Origin: Candidatus Cloacimonadota bacterium
Lineage (GTDB): Bacteria > Cloacimonadota > Cloacimonadia > Cloacimonadales > Cloacimonadaceae
NCBI GenBank assembly: GCA_028681035.1
Contig: JAQUJJ010000001.1
Coordinates: 1-64,000, forward strand
Length of the DNA stretch: 64,000 nt
Direction: 5' to 3'
This document shows positions 53,514 through 62,234 of the stretch, one piece after another (positions within the stretch are counted from its first letter, which is position 1; every line of letters begins with the position of its first letter). The notes beneath the pieces were generated by a model. That model saw only the letters and a list, made by a program, of their open reading frames with translations. It searched no databases and was not told the DNA's origin. The translations under genes and the position numbers were made by a program.

Positions 53514-53543
53514 TTGACAGCAAAGCAGGTCTTTTGCTTTGAT
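53514..53543 (+). promoter_or_regulatory. Probable promoter of yebC
   Basis: TTGACA (53514-53519) with a weak -10, TTTGAT (53538-53543), 18 bases away. The -35 nearly abuts the terminator of the preceding gene. Confidence 0.45.
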
Positions 53544-53582
53544 GAATCCAAGAGATATTAGTAAAAAGATAAAGAGGTTTGT

Positions 53583-54329
53583 ATGTCTGGACACAATAAG
53601 TGGAGCTCCATTAAACACAAAAAAGGCGCAACCGACGCTAAACGCGGGAAGATATTTACCCGTATTGTGAAAGAAATTATTCTGGCTGCCAAATCCAGCG
53701 GAGATCCGGAAATGAACCCGCGTCTGCGTACAGCTATCAATACCGCCAAAGAAGCCAATATGCCCAAGGAAAACATCGATAGAGCCATCAAACGTGGCAC
53801 TGGCGAAATTGAAGGTGCAGCCTATGAAGAAATTACCTACGAAGGCTATGGACACAACGGTGTCGGCATCGTTATTGATGTGATGACCGATAACAGAAAC
53901 CGCAGTGTAGCAGAGCTGAGGCATGCTTTCACCAAGCATGGCGGTAATCTGGCAGAAAGTGGAGCCGTAGCATGGAACTTTGATCAAAAGGGCTTTATGA
54001 ATGTTCCTGCTGCCGGGCTTGATGAAGATGAGTTTATGATGCAAGCTATCGAAGCCGGTGCAGACGATGTGGAATTGAACGATGACCATTTTGATGTTTA
54101 TACCTCGATATACGATTTCCACTCCGTAATCCACAATCTGGAAGAGGCCGGTTTTCCAGTACTTAACGCCGAGCTTACACGGATACCCAAAACTACTATT
54201 AACGCAGATGATGTGGCAGCAAAGCTGTTACGTTTGATAGATGTTTTAGAAGACTTGGACGACGTTCAGAAAGTGTACTCCAATTTTGAACTATCAGACG
54301 AAGTTATGGAGCAATTAGAAAAAGAATGA
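53583..54329 (+). CDS. yebC: YebC/PmpR-family regulatory protein
   Basis: A 248-residue protein of normal family length, beginning MSGHNKWSSIKHKKGATDAKRGKIF, with MPKENIDRAIKRGTGE and YEGYGHNGVGIVIDVMTDNRNRS. Members are described as transcription factors and, more recently, as factors that help translation of proline stretches. Here it directly precedes ruvC-ruvA, a very common order. AGAGG stands five bases before the ATG. Confidence 0.96.
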   Translation: MSGHNKWSSIKHKKGATDAKRGKIFTRIVKEIILAAKSSGDPEMNPRLRTAINTAKEANMPKENIDRAIKRGTGEIEGAAYEEITYEGYGHNGVGIVIDVMTDNRNRSVAELRHAFTKHGGNLAESGAVAWNFDQKGFMNVPAAGLDEDEFMMQAIEAGADDVELNDDHFDVYTSIYDFHSVIHNLEEAGFPVLNAELTRIPKTTINADDVAAKLLRLIDVLEDLDDVQKVYSNFELSDEVMEQLEKE

Positions 54330-54396
54330 GAATTTCATTGTGAGAGCAAGCAAGTGAGATTTCAAAGCTATAATGGTAACCTTAAGTAAGCCTTAA

Positions 54397-54876
54397 GTGA
54401 TTATCATTGGAATTGACCCTGGCAGCCGCTATTGCGGCTATGGCTTAATCCAAATGGAAGGCAGGAAAGTGCTTGCAGCAGGATGTGATGTAATTGATGT
54501 TAGCAAAGAGAAGACCTTACCGCAGCGGCTTTTATTGCTGCATGAACAGATATGTGCGGTTCTGGATGAATACAAGCCTGAAATCGCTGCCGTAGAAAGT
54601 ATGTTTTTCCATAAACAGATTAAGAGTATTTTCACACTGGGACATGCCAGAGGGGTTATCTTGCTTGCCTTGGCGAGTAAGGGAATTGGCTTGGTTGAAT
54701 ACAGCCCCCGAGAGATTAAGAAATCTGTGGTGGGCAATGGTAATGCCAGTAAAGCCCAGGTTCGGTATATGATTAATCAGCTTTATAACTTGAAAGAAAG
54801 CCCGAAACGTGATGATGCCTATGATGCTCTTGCTATTGCCACCTGCCATTACAATCGCATGAAGTGGATGATATGA
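54397..54876 (+). CDS. ruvC: Holliday junction endonuclease RuvC
   Basis: A 159-residue nuclease with all four acidic residues in place: IIIGIDPGSRYCGYGL, AAVESMFF, and KRDDAYDALAIA. KSVVGNGNASKAQV is also present. It cuts Holliday junctions as a dimer with RuvAB. The start is GTG. Its stop overlaps the ruvA ATG (ATGA). No ruvB lies nearby in the window. Confidence 0.97.
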   Translation: MIIIGIDPGSRYCGYGLIQMEGRKVLAAGCDVIDVSKEKTLPQRLLLLHEQICAVLDEYKPEIAAVESMFFHKQIKSIFTLGHARGVILLALASKGIGLVEYSPREIKKSVVGNGNASKAQVRYMINQLYNLKESPKRDDAYDALAIATCHYNRMKWMI

Positions 54877-55472
54877 TACAGTATTTGAAAGGAACTTTAA
54901 CGCATAAAAGCCCTGTCTTGGCTGTAATTGAGACAATGGGTATCGGATGGGAAATAAAGATACCTATCAGTACCTTTGAGCTTCTTCCTGCCATTGGGGT
55001 AGAATGTACCTTACTCACTTATCTTAGCCTTAGCCAAGATGATATACGGATATTTGGCTTTGCAAGCTCCGCAGAGAGAGAGCTGTTCCAAATGCTTACT
55101 CGCGTAAGTGGCATAGGTCCCAAGATAGCCCTTTCCATACTCTCTACCTTAAGCATCCCTGCCTTCATGCGAGCCGTAAACTCTGGCGAAGAGGGGCTGC
55201 TAACCAGAGTGCCGGGTATTGGAAAGAAATCTGCCCAGCGTTTAATAGTGGAGCTTAGAGACGCTGTCCACAAGCTGGCTGAACATATAGACCAGAAAGA
55301 TATAGGGGCTATAGATAACTGTTCAGAAGTGGAAAGCGCATTGATATCGCTTGGATTTAACATTGTTCAAATCCACAAAGAGCTAAGTCTTTTGGGAACA
55401 GAAACCCAGGGCTTTAGCACCGAAGCATTGATAAAAGAGATTATTAAAAGAATCTACCAAAGGAACAGATGA
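54873..55472 (+). CDS. ruvA: Holliday junction DNA helicase subunit RuvA
   Basis: The protein has 199 residues from the ATG at 54873, which overlaps the ruvC stop and gives the family start MIQYLKGTL. It has an N-terminal OB domain, two helix-hairpin-helix motifs (MLTRVSGIGPKIALSIL and LTRVPGIGKKSAQRLIVELRD) and the C-terminal RuvB-binding domain (EVESALISLGFN). An ATG three codons earlier is in frame but lies inside ruvC and is less likely. It ends inside the rsmB start (ATGA overlap). Confidence 0.97.
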   Translation: MIQYLKGTLTHKSPVLAVIETMGIGWEIKIPISTFELLPAIGVECTLLTYLSLSQDDIRIFGFASSAERELFQMLTRVSGIGPKIALSILSTLSIPAFMRAVNSGEEGLLTRVPGIGKKSAQRLIVELRDAVHKLAEHIDQKDIGAIDNCSEVESALISLGFNIVQIHKELSLLGTETQGFSTEALIKEIIKRIYQRNR

Positions 55473-56785
55473 ACTTCCGACAAGAAGCTTATTCCACTAT
55501 TCTCAAAGTTCTGAAAAATGGAGATTTCTCAGATGCGCTGTTGCAACAACGGGCAAAAAAGCTGAAGTCCGGTGGGGAAGATGTGAGCCTGTATTACAAT
55601 CTGGTAAAAGGAGTTATTAAACAACGGCTTAAGCTAGATTACATCCTATCTAATTTTACGGATGCCAAGAAATTCTCTAATACAGACCTGAAGATAAAGA
55701 CTATTCTCTATTCTGCTCTTTACCAGATAATGTATTTATCTTCCATTCCAGAACACGCTGCGGTGAATGAAAGCGTGGAGCTGGCAAAAACCCTATTCAA
55801 TCCGCAGGTAGCAGATTTCGTGAATGCCGTGCTTAGGAATTATCTCCGCAATCCGGAAGTTAAATACCCAGAAGAGCCTTATCTGCGCATAGCCTACGAA
55901 CATTCTTTCCCGCCAGAGCTTGTTAAACAGTGGATAGCTTTTTGGGGCGAGGAAGATACTGAATATCTAGCACTGTATTTTAATGAGAATCCAGAGCTAC
56001 ATATCAGAGTGAATGGTACCGCCACAAGCCCGGAGAAGCTGCTTTCTTATTATCAGAAAAGAGGTATCACGATTATTCCATCCTCCGCGAGCAAGATGAT
56101 GTTTCATACTGCTCAAACTACTGAAGTACTGGATGACGTCGCCTTTTCGGAAGGATATTTCTCGGTTCAAGATACTTCAGCGGCATTAGTTGTGGAGTTA
56201 CTAGCCCCACAGAAGGAACAAAGTGTGCTAGATTTATTTGCCGCTCCGGGTGGCAAGTGCACCTACATAGCTGAGTTAATGGAAAACACAGGCGAGATAA
56301 TCGCAGTGGATAAAATCCCCAACAAAATGAAACTGTTAAAACAAGCTGCCGATAGGCTTCAGCTTACTAACATCAGCTTAGTAGTAAACGATGCTTTTAA
56401 GTATGGACCTGTAGCACCGGCTTTTGATGGAGTGTTGGTGGATGCGCCTTGCTCTGGCTGGGGTGTGTTCAGCAGAAAGGCAGATTTGCGTTGGCAGGTG
56501 CATCAGAACATTCCTGAGCTACTTAAGATACAGGAAAAAGCTTTGGACTATGCTGCTAACTTTGTGAAACTAGGTGGTTTTATGGTATATTCTACCTGCA
56601 CGATGAATCCACAGGAAAATGAAGAGCAAATAGTTGCATTTCTAAAAAAGAATAAAAGGTTTGAATTGGTAAATGCAAATGGGCTTGTACCTGCTATATA
56701 TACAGACAATGGTTTCCTTCGCACCATCCCTTTCAAGCATCACATGGATGGTGCTTTTGCTGCTAAGTTGCAGCGTATCAAATAG
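55469..56785 (+). CDS. rsmB: 16S rRNA (cytosine-967-C5)-methyltransferase
   Basis: A 438-residue protein: NusB-like N-terminal domain (about 1-140; AAVNESVELAKTLF), then an AdoMet domain with LDLFAAPGGKCTYIAELM, VDAPCSGWGVFSRKADLRW (Pro-Cys motif) and YSTCTMNPQENE (catalytic Thr-Cys). It methylates C967 of 16S rRNA. It is coupled to ruvA upstream, and a PASTA-domain protein follows 11 bases later. Confidence 0.95.
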   Translation: MNFRQEAYSTILKVLKNGDFSDALLQQRAKKLKSGGEDVSLYYNLVKGVIKQRLKLDYILSNFTDAKKFSNTDLKIKTILYSALYQIMYLSSIPEHAAVNESVELAKTLFNPQVADFVNAVLRNYLRNPEVKYPEEPYLRIAYEHSFPPELVKQWIAFWGEEDTEYLALYFNENPELHIRVNGTATSPEKLLSYYQKRGITIIPSSASKMMFHTAQTTEVLDDVAFSEGYFSVQDTSAALVVELLAPQKEQSVLDLFAAPGGKCTYIAELMENTGEIIAVDKIPNKMKLLKQAADRLQLTNISLVVNDAFKYGPVAPAFDGVLVDAPCSGWGVFSRKADLRWQVHQNIPELLKIQEKALDYAANFVKLGGFMVYSTCTMNPQENEEQIVAFLKKNKRFELVNANGLVPAIYTDNGFLRTIPFKHHMDGAFAAKLQRIK

Positions 56786-56796
56786 GGGCATGAGTT

Positions 56797-57372
56797 ATGC
56801 ATAGCAGCAAACTTAAGCAAGCTGGATACCTACTTGGAATTGGATTAGGGATAGTTATAGTAACAGCTTTTGCCTTTAGTCAAATCATCTTTCCAGTAAT
56901 CCTAGGGCGCACACCGAAAGTGGAGATTCCTGAAGTAACAGGGCTAACCTTACTTCAAGCCAAACGGATGCTCCAGGATGAAAAGCTGCACGTTGTGGTG
57001 AAAGATTCGCTTTTCAGTGAATCAGCTAGAGTCGAAACTGTTTTAGAACAAAACCCTATAGCAGGAGAGAAGATTAGACAAGATGGTACGGTGTATCTAA
57101 TTATCAGCAAGGGTTCACCCAACGTTGTTGTTCCGTCGATTATCGGCAGACCCTTTCAAGAGGTGATTGTTTCTCTTAGGTCTTTGGGTTTACACACTTT
57201 GGTTGCGGATTCAACATATTCTGATATCTACACGGTAAATGCTGTCATGCGAAGTATTCCATCTTCTGGAAGCAAAGTAAACAAGGGATCTACAGTACGG
57301 CTAATTCTTAGCAGAGGTAGTATGCAAATCATAGACACATTATCAACATCGCTGCCCGTTTATCCATATTGA
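56797..57372 (+). CDS. Membrane-anchored two-PASTA protein
   Basis: A 191-residue protein with an N-terminal membrane helix (about 10-33) and two PASTA repeats facing the periplasm (VEIPEVTGLTLLQAKRMLQDEKL and VVVPSIIGRPFQEVIVSLRSLGL). There is no kinase or transpeptidase domain. PASTA units bind peptidoglycan fragments or act as spacers. rsmB followed by a PASTA protein is common in the FCB group. In this window the gene occupies the place where nqrA would normally precede nqrB. Confidence 0.88.
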   Translation: MHSSKLKQAGYLLGIGLGIVIVTAFAFSQIIFPVILGRTPKVEIPEVTGLTLLQAKRMLQDEKLHVVVKDSLFSESARVETVLEQNPIAGEKIRQDGTVYLIISKGSPNVVVPSIIGRPFQEVIVSLRSLGLHTLVADSTYSDIYTVNAVMRSIPSSGSKVNKGSTVRLILSRGSMQIIDTLSTSLPVYPY

Positions 57373-57383
57373 AGGCGGAAACT

Positions 57384-58313
57384 ATGTTTGAAAGAATATT
57401 AAAACAAACAGTTATGAACAGAGTGTTATATGCTCTGGCACCTCTTCTATTGTTTTCTATCTACCTGTTTGGTTGGCGTGTATTAGCAGTGGTAGCAGTG
57501 GCTAATATCTTCGCTTACTTCACAGAATATCTGTTTATCTTCAAGAAGAAAGCCGGAAAGGTAACTATGGCAGCCTTTGTAACTGCCACGCTTGTAGCGT
57601 TGACTTTGCCTCCCACGATACCGCTTTGGATTGCCGCTGTTTCTGCGATTGTATCAATAGCATTCGGCAAGATGGTATTCGGTGGTTTTGGCACGAATCT
57701 CTTTAATCCTGCTATTCTGGGACGCACCTTCGTGTATATTTCCTTCCCTAACCAGATGACCATTTCTTGGATGCAGCCTTTTACTGGTTTTCCAGGAGGG
57801 TTTGCTCACTGGAGCGGAAACAAGGCTATGGAAACGGGGGCAACCATTCTAAATCAGCATCGGTTGGGAATTGAGAAACTGTATGATTCAAAAGAAGCGT
57901 TTCTTGGTTTTGTCAGCGGTTCTTTGGGTGAAACTTCCGCAGTTCTAATTATACTTGCCGGGCTGTACCTGATATATACCAAGACAGCCAAATGGCAGCC
58001 AATGTTGGGCACAGCGGCAAGCATTATACTGTTCAATGTAATCTTCTATCCATCGATGAACCCATTGTATTTCTTGTTTAGTGGAGGGGCGATGTTTGGC
58101 ATAGTATTTATGGTTACCGATCCCGTTTCTCAGCCTAAGGGTAAGCTATCTATATGGATTTATGCTCTGCTGATAGGTTTCTTTACGGTGTTCATTCGCA
58201 AGTTATCGCTCTTTGCAGAGGGCTTTATGTTTGCCTTGCTACTCACCAATTCCTTCATGCCTCTCATAGATTATGCTGTGGATAGCCTAAGCAAGAAGAA
58301 GGCAACGAAATGA
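57384..58313 (+). CDS. nqrB: NqrB/RnfD-family membrane subunit
   Basis: The protein has 309 residues from the ATG at 57384, preferred to a TTG at 57369 because AAGGCGG stands just before it. It has about nine helices and a conserved ETGATIL segment whose threonine is the expected covalent FMN site of NqrB/RnfD. It is shorter than usual NqrB (about 410) and closer to RnfD (about 350), lacking an N-terminal extension. The NqrB name rests on the cluster ending with an NqrF-type subunit. It would take part in coupling NADH oxidation to sodium export. It is coupled to the next gene by an ATGA overlap. Confidence 0.87.
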   Translation: MFERILKQTVMNRVLYALAPLLLFSIYLFGWRVLAVVAVANIFAYFTEYLFIFKKKAGKVTMAAFVTATLVALTLPPTIPLWIAAVSAIVSIAFGKMVFGGFGTNLFNPAILGRTFVYISFPNQMTISWMQPFTGFPGGFAHWSGNKAMETGATILNQHRLGIEKLYDSKEAFLGFVSGSLGETSAVLIILAGLYLIYTKTAKWQPMLGTAASIILFNVIFYPSMNPLYFLFSGGAMFGIVFMVTDPVSQPKGKLSIWIYALLIGFFTVFIRKLSLFAEGFMFALLLTNSFMPLIDYAVDSLSKKKATK

Positions 58314-58993
58314 GCACGAAGAGTTTTAAGGATACCATGCTATACCCGATTGTGTTTATGCTGGTTATGTCGATTGTTTTCGTGGGCGTATTGGCGGTAA
58401 TGTATCGGGGTAGCCAAGCCAAGATTGAGGCATATAAAAAGGAAACTTATCAGAAGATGGTGCTTAGCTTGCTTGCCACTTCTATCGGCGAAGCTACCAA
58501 TACCAAGCCTTTCCACATTAATGCAGATTACCCCAATTCCTATAACCAATACGTAAAAGAGATTACTTTTAGCGGCTTAGATAAACGTGTTTTTATCGCA
58601 GAAGTTGATGCAGTGGTTTTGGGTTATTGCGTGGATATTAGCGGCAAGGGATTATGGGGAACTATGCGCGCACTTGTTGCTCTATCACCAGATTTTAAGA
58701 CCTTGCATGGCATATCTATCTACGATCAAATGGAAACGCCCGGTTTGGGAGCGCGTATTGGTGAAGATTGGTTTGTAAACCAGTTTAACAATTTCCCAAT
58801 TCTGAAAGCAGATGGCAAGCCGGGGGATTATGTGTTAGACACGCAGCTTATCCCAGAGGATGCAAAAGCTGAACAAACAAATCAAATACGGCAAATCACG
58901 GGGGCGACAATAACGACTTTCAGTGTGATAAAAATGCTGCAAAGCGAAATTAACCTCGTTTATGCAGCGTATCTTAGGCAGGCAAAGCTATGA
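58310..58993 (+). CDS. nqrC: NqrC/RnfG-family FMN-binding subunit
   Basis: A 227-residue protein with an N-terminal membrane helix (about 10-32), a periplasmic FMN-binding domain with ISIYDQMETPGLGARIGEDWF, and the flavinylation motif QITGATITTFSV (threonine of the [S/T]GAT[IL]T type). It carries covalent FMN outside the inner membrane. Family length is slightly short. It overlaps both neighbours by four bases. Maturation needs an ApbE-type flavin transferase, which is not in this window. Confidence 0.92.
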   Translation: MSTKSFKDTMLYPIVFMLVMSIVFVGVLAVMYRGSQAKIEAYKKETYQKMVLSLLATSIGEATNTKPFHINADYPNSYNQYVKEITFSGLDKRVFIAEVDAVVLGYCVDISGKGLWGTMRALVALSPDFKTLHGISIYDQMETPGLGARIGEDWFVNQFNNFPILKADGKPGDYVLDTQLIPEDAKAEQTNQIRQITGATITTFSVIKMLQSEINLVYAAYLRQAKL

Positions 58994-59586
58994 CAAAGAA
59001 AGAAATATTCAGCATTAGCGCATTCAAAGAGAACTCTGTCTGGCGTCAGATACTTGGTATCTGTTCGGCTTTGGCAGTAACCAATCTGATGATGAACAGC
59101 CTTATTATGGGCTTGGGAGTTATCTTTGTTCTTGCTTTATCCGGTTTCACCATCTCTCTGTTGCGAGCTTGGACTCCGCGCAGCATAAGGATGATGGTGC
59201 AAACTCTAATCATAGCAACATATGTGATTATAGTGGATATCTTCTTGCAAGCTTATTATCCCACCGTTAGCAAGCAGCTAGGTCCCTATGTGGGTCTAAT
59301 CATCACCAATTGCATCTTAATGGGCAGAGCCGAAGCTTTTGCATCGCAAAACAAGCCTCTGGATTCGTTAGTTGACGGTGTAGGAGCTGGGGTTGGATAC
59401 ACCTTTGTCTTGCTGGTTATCAGTTTTATCCGTGAGTTGTTTGGTTTTGGCAGTTTATTTGGCATCAAGGTTTTAGGGGATTGGTGGACAAACTGGTCTA
59501 TCATGGTGATGGCTCCCAGTGCCTTCTTTATTCTGGCGATGTTCATTTGGGTTATTAACGTTAAATACTATAAGAATAAGGCTTAA
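58990..59586 (+). CDS. nqrD: NqrD/RnfE-family membrane subunit
   Basis: A 198-residue protein with six helices and the signature ITNCILMGRAEAFASQNKPLDSLVDG region (half of the conserved NqrD/NqrE cysteine pair is the Cys of TNCILMG). It forms with NqrE a pseudo-symmetric pair holding an iron site in the membrane. It starts with an ATGA overlap and ends four bases before nqrE. Confidence 0.93.
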   Translation: MTKKEIFSISAFKENSVWRQILGICSALAVTNLMMNSLIMGLGVIFVLALSGFTISLLRAWTPRSIRMMVQTLIIATYVIIVDIFLQAYYPTVSKQLGPYVGLIITNCILMGRAEAFASQNKPLDSLVDGVGAGVGYTFVLLVISFIRELFGFGSLFGIKVLGDWWTNWSIMVMAPSAFFILAMFIWVINVKYYKNKA

Positions 59587-59590
59587 GAAA

Positions 59591-60178
59591 ATGGATATTA
59601 GTGTTTTCGTGCTGTTTTGGGCTGCTATCTTCACCAGCAACATTCTGCTTACCAATTTCTTGGGGATGTGTTCTTATCTTTCTGTTTCCAGAGACATAGA
59701 ATCTTCTTTTGGACTTGGCATTTCGGTAATATTTGTATTGACCATAACAACGGGTTTAAACTGGCTGGTTTACCGATACATCCTTGTTCCCTTTGATATC
59801 ATTTATCTGCAATACATCGTGTTTATCATTGTTATCGCCGCATTTGTACAGCTCCTAGAGCTTATTATCGAACGCTATGCTCCAGCTTTGTATTACACTC
59901 TAGGTATCTTTTTACCTCTCATAACCGTGAACTGCGCTATCTTTGGGGTTAGCTTGTTTATGGTAATCCGCAGCTACAATTTCTTACAGTCCATCGCCTA
60001 TGGCGCAGGCAGTGGAATTGGCTGGCTGATGGCAATAATGATGCTGGCAGCTATACGCCGCAAACTGAAAGAAAAGCTAGTTCCTGTAGGATTGCAAGGT
60101 GTGGGCATTAGCTTGATAATAACCGGAATCATGGCTTTGGCTTTTGTCGGCTTTTCCGGCATTGTTCAGGTTCAATAG
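59591..60178 (+). CDS. nqrE: NqrE/RnfA-family membrane subunit
   Basis: The protein has 195 residues from ATG 59591, where the family starts (MDISVFVLFWAAIFTSNILLTNFLGMCSY); the frame is open further upstream inside nqrD. It has six helices, with conserved ILLTNFLGMC near the N-terminus and ITVNCAIFGVSLF in the middle, the two cysteines facing the shared iron site with NqrD. Partner of nqrD. Confidence 0.94.
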   Translation: MDISVFVLFWAAIFTSNILLTNFLGMCSYLSVSRDIESSFGLGISVIFVLTITTGLNWLVYRYILVPFDIIYLQYIVFIIVIAAFVQLLELIIERYAPALYYTLGIFLPLITVNCAIFGVSLFMVIRSYNFLQSIAYGAGSGIGWLMAIMMLAAIRRKLKEKLVPVGLQGVGISLIITGIMALAFVGFSGIVQVQ

Positions 60179-60186
60179 GGGATATT

Positions 60187-61293
60187 GTGTTTATTGATAT
60201 TCTAAAAGACATCGCTTTTTTAAGTATTATCAGTGTGTCCCTCGCCACGATAATGGTGATAGCCCAAAAGTGGTTAAGTAATTATGGTGACTGCAAGATT
60301 GATATCAATGGCAAGCGTGAAGTTACCGTTACCGGTGGCAATAGCCTTTTATCTTCTCTTTCTGACAAACAGATATTTCTTCCTTCAGCTTGTGGGGGAC
60401 GGGGTACCTGTGGCGCATGTAAATGTAAAGTTATCTCTGGTGGTGGTCCCTTGCTGCCCACAGAAAAGCCAGTTCTAACCGCAGAGGAGATAGCGGCTGG
60501 TGATATTCGCTTATCGTGCCAGGTAAAGGTGAAGAGTGATATTAAGATAGAAATCCCCTCCAGTATCTTTAATATTCGTCGTTTCCAAGCCGTAATAGAA
60601 GAAGTAATTGACTATACATACGATATTAAGGGCATAACATTCAAGCTGGATAAGGATGATAAGATAGATTTCAAAGCTGGACAGTATGTTCAGCTTGATA
60701 CAGCGCCTTATGCTAAGGTGAAACAAAACGTATCCAGAGCCTATTCTATATCCTCCAAACCGGAGATTAACGACGCTTTACAACTGATTATACGATATGT
60801 ACCAGAAGGTATTTGCACTACATGGGTGCATCAGTTTCTTAAAGTCGGAGACCGTGTTAGTTTAACCGGACCCTATGGCGATTTTTGTCTAAGGGATACT
60901 GAAGCAGACATTATTTTCGTTGCAGGAGGCTCTGGAAAAGCCCCCATTAAATCGATGTTAGAACATTTACAGGTGGTGGGAACGAATAGAAAGATGACAT
61001 ATTTCTTTGGAGCAAGAACCCCAAAGGATTTATATTTAACAAATGAGATGAAAGCTATGGAACAAGAGTTTCCTGATTTCAAATACGAACCTATCCTTTC
61101 TGCCGCAGAGCCGGAAGATAAATGGACAGGCAAAACAGGATTTGTTATGCCATATTTTGCAGAAGCAATACGCGACCCCAAGAACACCGAGGCTTACTTG
61201 TGCGGTAGCCCCGGAATGATTAGTGCTGTAACGAAATCTCTTATTGAAAACGGGATTCCAAAGGACAAAATTTACTACGACAGTTTTGGATGA
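60187..61293 (+). CDS. nqrF: NqrF-type NADH dehydrogenase subunit
   Basis: A 368-residue protein: N-terminal membrane helix (residues 3-25), a plant-type [2Fe-2S] domain with C-x5-C-x2-C (ACGGRGTCGACKCKV) and the fourth cysteine in LSCQV, an FAD domain with SRAYSISSKP, and an NAD domain with VAGGSGKAPIKSML and YLCGSPGMISAV. This arrangement marks NqrF and is absent from Rnf complexes, so the cluster is NQR-like. The start is GTG. It feeds electrons from NADH into the membrane subunits. It is somewhat shorter than typical NqrF (about 405). Confidence 0.95.
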   Translation: MFIDILKDIAFLSIISVSLATIMVIAQKWLSNYGDCKIDINGKREVTVTGGNSLLSSLSDKQIFLPSACGGRGTCGACKCKVISGGGPLLPTEKPVLTAEEIAAGDIRLSCQVKVKSDIKIEIPSSIFNIRRFQAVIEEVIDYTYDIKGITFKLDKDDKIDFKAGQYVQLDTAPYAKVKQNVSRAYSISSKPEINDALQLIIRYVPEGICTTWVHQFLKVGDRVSLTGPYGDFCLRDTEADIIFVAGGSGKAPIKSMLEHLQVVGTNRKMTYFFGARTPKDLYLTNEMKAMEQEFPDFKYEPILSAAEPEDKWTGKTGFVMPYFAEAIRDPKNTEAYLCGSPGMISAVTKSLIENGIPKDKIYYDSFG

Positions 61294-61297
61294 TATT

Positions 61298-61750
61298 ATG
61301 AAAGAAACAAAAACAGAACAAAGAATCCGTGCTCGCATGTTGCCGGGTGCGATTACCCTCTCGGGTTTCATTGGCAAAGATAAAAGAGCACTTTATGCCA
61401 TTATCAGTGCAGATGAACAAGAACTTGAAAGACTTGGTAAAACTGCGGAAGAACTGGCAGACCGCATGCTATACTTCACGGATGCAAGCTTTAGTACATT
61501 CGACGGGACAATAACTGTTGATGAACACTATATTGTGGAGACTGAAGTTACACGCGGTAAGCTGCCCTGTCCTTTTGCACATGGCGGTGTTTTCCGTAAA
61601 GCAATTACCAAGCTTACCAATACGAAGAACAACACTACAGCATCTTGGTCATTTCTCAACATTCATTTGATTAAAGAGCATCACTTCTTCGAAGGTAAAG
61701 GCTCAACCTTTAGAATCGAACCTGCCAAGCTTGTAGAAGTTCTATTTTAG
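61298..61750 (+). CDS. Conserved 150-residue protein downstream of nqrF, function unknown
   Basis: Length is 150 residues from the ATG at 61298, four bases after nqrF; an earlier in-frame ATG lies inside nqrF and is unlikely. The sequence (MLPGAITLSGFIGKDKRALYAIISADEQELERLG, then a C-terminal VTRGKLPCPFAHGGVFRKAI) is compact and soluble, with one cysteine. I do not recognise its family. Position as the last gene of the ruvC-to-nqrF run hints at a link with the NQR complex, but this rests on context alone. Confidence 0.75.
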   Translation: MKETKTEQRIRARMLPGAITLSGFIGKDKRALYAIISADEQELERLGKTAEELADRMLYFTDASFSTFDGTITVDEHYIVETEVTRGKLPCPFAHGGVFRKAITKLTNTKNNTTASWSFLNIHLIKEHHFFEGKGSTFRIEPAKLVEVLF

Positions 61751-61910
61751 CAAAATATGCAACCTAGAGCACTAGCTTTGGGTTGCATTCTTCTTGCTCT
61801 GTAACAACAGCAGCCTCGGCTGTTAGCTTCATTCTTAGCTATAGCTATTTTAGGCTCAAGTTCATTTATGGTGGGTAAGGAGACTTGATCACCAAAAATG
61901 TAAAAGAGAA

Positions 61911-62107
61911 GTCCCAGCGGGACAAAAGGTATTAGCGACGGGTTTTAACCCGGCGACAATGGAGAAAAAGAACATTGCTAGTCCCAGCGGGACGACAGAT
62001 GTAATCATATATGTTCGTAAGTATTAACGCAAAGAAAAAGCTACCTGTCACCCCGTTTGGTTCATTTATATGACGTATTTATCACGCCGGGTTAAAACCC
62101 GTCGCTA
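61911..62107. repeat. GTCCCAGCGGGAC palindromes and a perfect 23-nt inverted pair
   Basis: GTCCCAGCGGGAC occurs at 61911-61923 and 61981-61993. The 23 bases at 61933-61955 (TAGCGACGGGTTTTAACCC...) are the exact reverse complement of 62085-62107. Each also has an internal CGGGTT/AACCCG palindrome. The group resembles the GTCGCCC cluster at 23286-23557 in style (GACGGGTT is shared). Confidence 0.8.
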
Positions 62108-62234
62108 GTACCGATCATCCCTAAAGGGTCTAAAATTGAACAGCCTAAACTAGTTGCCAAGCAGCCCACATATACAATCACCCACTCTAATTGAACTTGA
62201 GCCCTATTTTAGCCGAATGGACTCTCCAGTTCCC

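Noticed and set aside
53421..54134. 237-codon minus-strand frame opposite yebC
   Set aside because: Antisense shadow of yebC, which has a clear family match and ribosome site.
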